From the NCBI RefSeq assembly GCF_012971745.1, contig NZ_CP048834.1, forward strand, positions 4,650,001-4,714,000: a DNA stretch of 64,000 nt, read 5' to 3'. This document shows positions 63,276 to 64,000 of this stretch, piece after piece. This stretch comes from Starkeya sp. ORNL1. Its GTDB lineage: Bacteria; Pseudomonadota; Alphaproteobacteria; Rhizobiales; Xanthobacteraceae. A program made the translations under genes and the position numbers. The notes beneath the pieces were generated by a model, which did not search any database, was not told the DNA's origin, and worked only from the letters and a program-made list of their open reading frames with translations. The number at the start of each line of letters is the position of its first letter. Within the stretch, counting starts at the first letter, position 1.

Positions 63276-64000
63276 TCATCCGACGTGGAGGTCGTTGACC
63301 GCCTTTTGCAGCTCGCGGAGGCTGAAGGGCTTGTTGATCAGGGCGACGCCCTTTTCCATGCCGGCGATATCCGCATAGCCCGTCGTCATCAGGATGCGGA
63401 TATCGTCCTTCTCGGCGCGGGCGGCGCGGGCGAGTTCGGTGCCGGTCATGCGCGGCATGGCCTGATCGGTCACGATCACGTCGATGGAGCGCTCGCGCCG
63501 CAATATGTCCAGCGCCTGCGGGCCGGACATTGCCGAGAACACGTTGTGGCCAAGCTCCTCCAGCATCGCCACCGTGTTCATCAGTACCAGCATGTCGTCG
63601 TCGACGGCGATGACATTCATCTTTGGCTGCGAATTCGGCACCCATGGCTGACCGTCCACCTGCGCGCCGTCAAGCTCGACCTCGTGCCTGGCGGTCCGCA
63701 GCCAGATCTCCGCGCTGGTCCCTTCGCCGAACTTGCTCTTCAGCATGAGCCGACCGCCGGACTGTTCGGCCAGCCCATGGACCATCGACAGGCCGAGGCC
63801 GGTTCCCTTGCCGGGACCCTTGGTCGAGAAGAAGGGTTCGACGGCGCGGGCCAGGGTTTTCTCGTCCATGCCGGTTCCGGTGTCGGTGACAGTGACGCAG
63901 ACATAGTCTCCGGCGGCGAGGTTCCGCCTGTCATCCTCCCGCACCCGTTGGGAGTGGCCCGAAATCCTGATGGTGCCGCCATCCGGCATGGCGTCGCGGG
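63276..64000 (-). CDS. Hybrid sensor histidine kinase, C-terminal part (partial)
   Basis: The frame runs off the right edge. A downstream ATG at 63989 is internal, because the upstream codons read RDAMPDGG, part of the usual NARDAMPDGG N-box. The visible part has the ATP lid and G boxes (VTVTDTGTGMD, FFSTKGPGKGTGLGLSMVHG) and a receiver (VDDDMLVLMN, phospho-Asp in VTDQAMPRMTG, Thr in LMTTGYAD, Lys in INKPFSLRE). It is therefore a HATPase followed by a receiver, as in FixL/RpfC-like hybrid kinases. The sensor domain lies outside the window. Confidence 0.92.
   Translation of the reverse strand, partial: RDAMPDGGTIRISGHSQRVREDDRRNLAAGDYVCVTVTDTGTGMDEKTLARAVEPFFSTKGPGKGTGLGLSMVHGLAEQSGGRLMLKSKFGEGTSAEIWLRTARHEVELDGAQVDGQPWVPNSQPKMNVIAVDDDMLVLMNTVAMLEELGHNVFSAMSGPQALDILRRERSIDVIVTDQAMPRMTGTELARAARAEKDDIRILMTTGYADIAGMEKGVALINKPFSLRELQKAVNDLHVG

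Overview
The window is GC-rich chromosomal DNA from an alphaproteobacterium, most likely in the Hyphomicrobiales (Rhizobiales). That guess rests on the protein families, the density of ABC and TTT solute transporters, and palindromic intergenic repeats of the type common in Bradyrhizobium/Xanthobacteraceae-like genomes. No species is claimed. No tRNA, rRNA, CRISPR array, transposase or prophage gene was seen.

Layout. 1-2.9 kb (minus strand): a MarR-controlled RND efflux operon cut by the left edge, with two matching 24-bp operator-like sites. 3.0-6.8 kb: small exported proteins, including two unrecognised proteins (5295-6239 and 6446-6748) that share a weak ~40-residue repeat. 7.0-14.2 kb: a 1318-residue RTX calcium-binding protein with 225-bp tandem repeats, followed by its type I secretion ABC transporter and HlyD-type adaptor. 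14.2-16.4 kb: two response-regulator-like genes with degenerate receivers; the second has lost most of its DNA-binding domain.

16.4-62.2 kb is a long run of catabolic modules, most with a local regulator. (a) A cupin dioxygenase-like gene divergent from an IclR regulator. (b) A LysR regulator divergent from a LeuC/LeuD-like hydratase, a PEP-mutase/isocitrate-lyase superfamily enzyme without the usual catalytic cysteine motif, and a NitT/TauT-type ABC importer. (c) A tetronate (D-erythronate/L-threonate) block: LacI regulator, otnK, otnC, ltnD, GntR regulator, denD and a peptide-type ABC importer. Shared operators suggest the LacI protein covers its own operon and ltnD, and the GntR protein covers gntR-denD and the importer. 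(d) A LacI regulator divergent from an FAD-dependent oxidoreductase, a flavin reductase and a tripartite tricarboxylate (TctCBA) transporter. (e) A HAD phosphatase, SorC regulator, SmoEFGK-like polyol ABC importer, polyol dehydrogenase, D-ribulokinase-like FGGY kinase and PfkB kinase, probably for a pentitol such as ribitol. (f) An iron-type ABC importer with a quinone oxidoreductase-like enzyme, HpaI-like aldolase, RraA-like aldolase, SDR and glycerol dehydrogenase-like protein, then an AraC regulator. The right edge cuts a hybrid histidine kinase on the minus strand.

Many operon junctions are 4-base ATGA/GTGA overlaps, which implies translational coupling. Three families of palindromic repeats punctuate the operons. 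The best candidates for undescribed biology are the small repeat proteins beside the RTX locus, the LeuCD/lyase/ABC module, the peptide-type importer tied by operator to tetronate catabolism, and the module with an HpaI-like protein missing its catalytic histidine.
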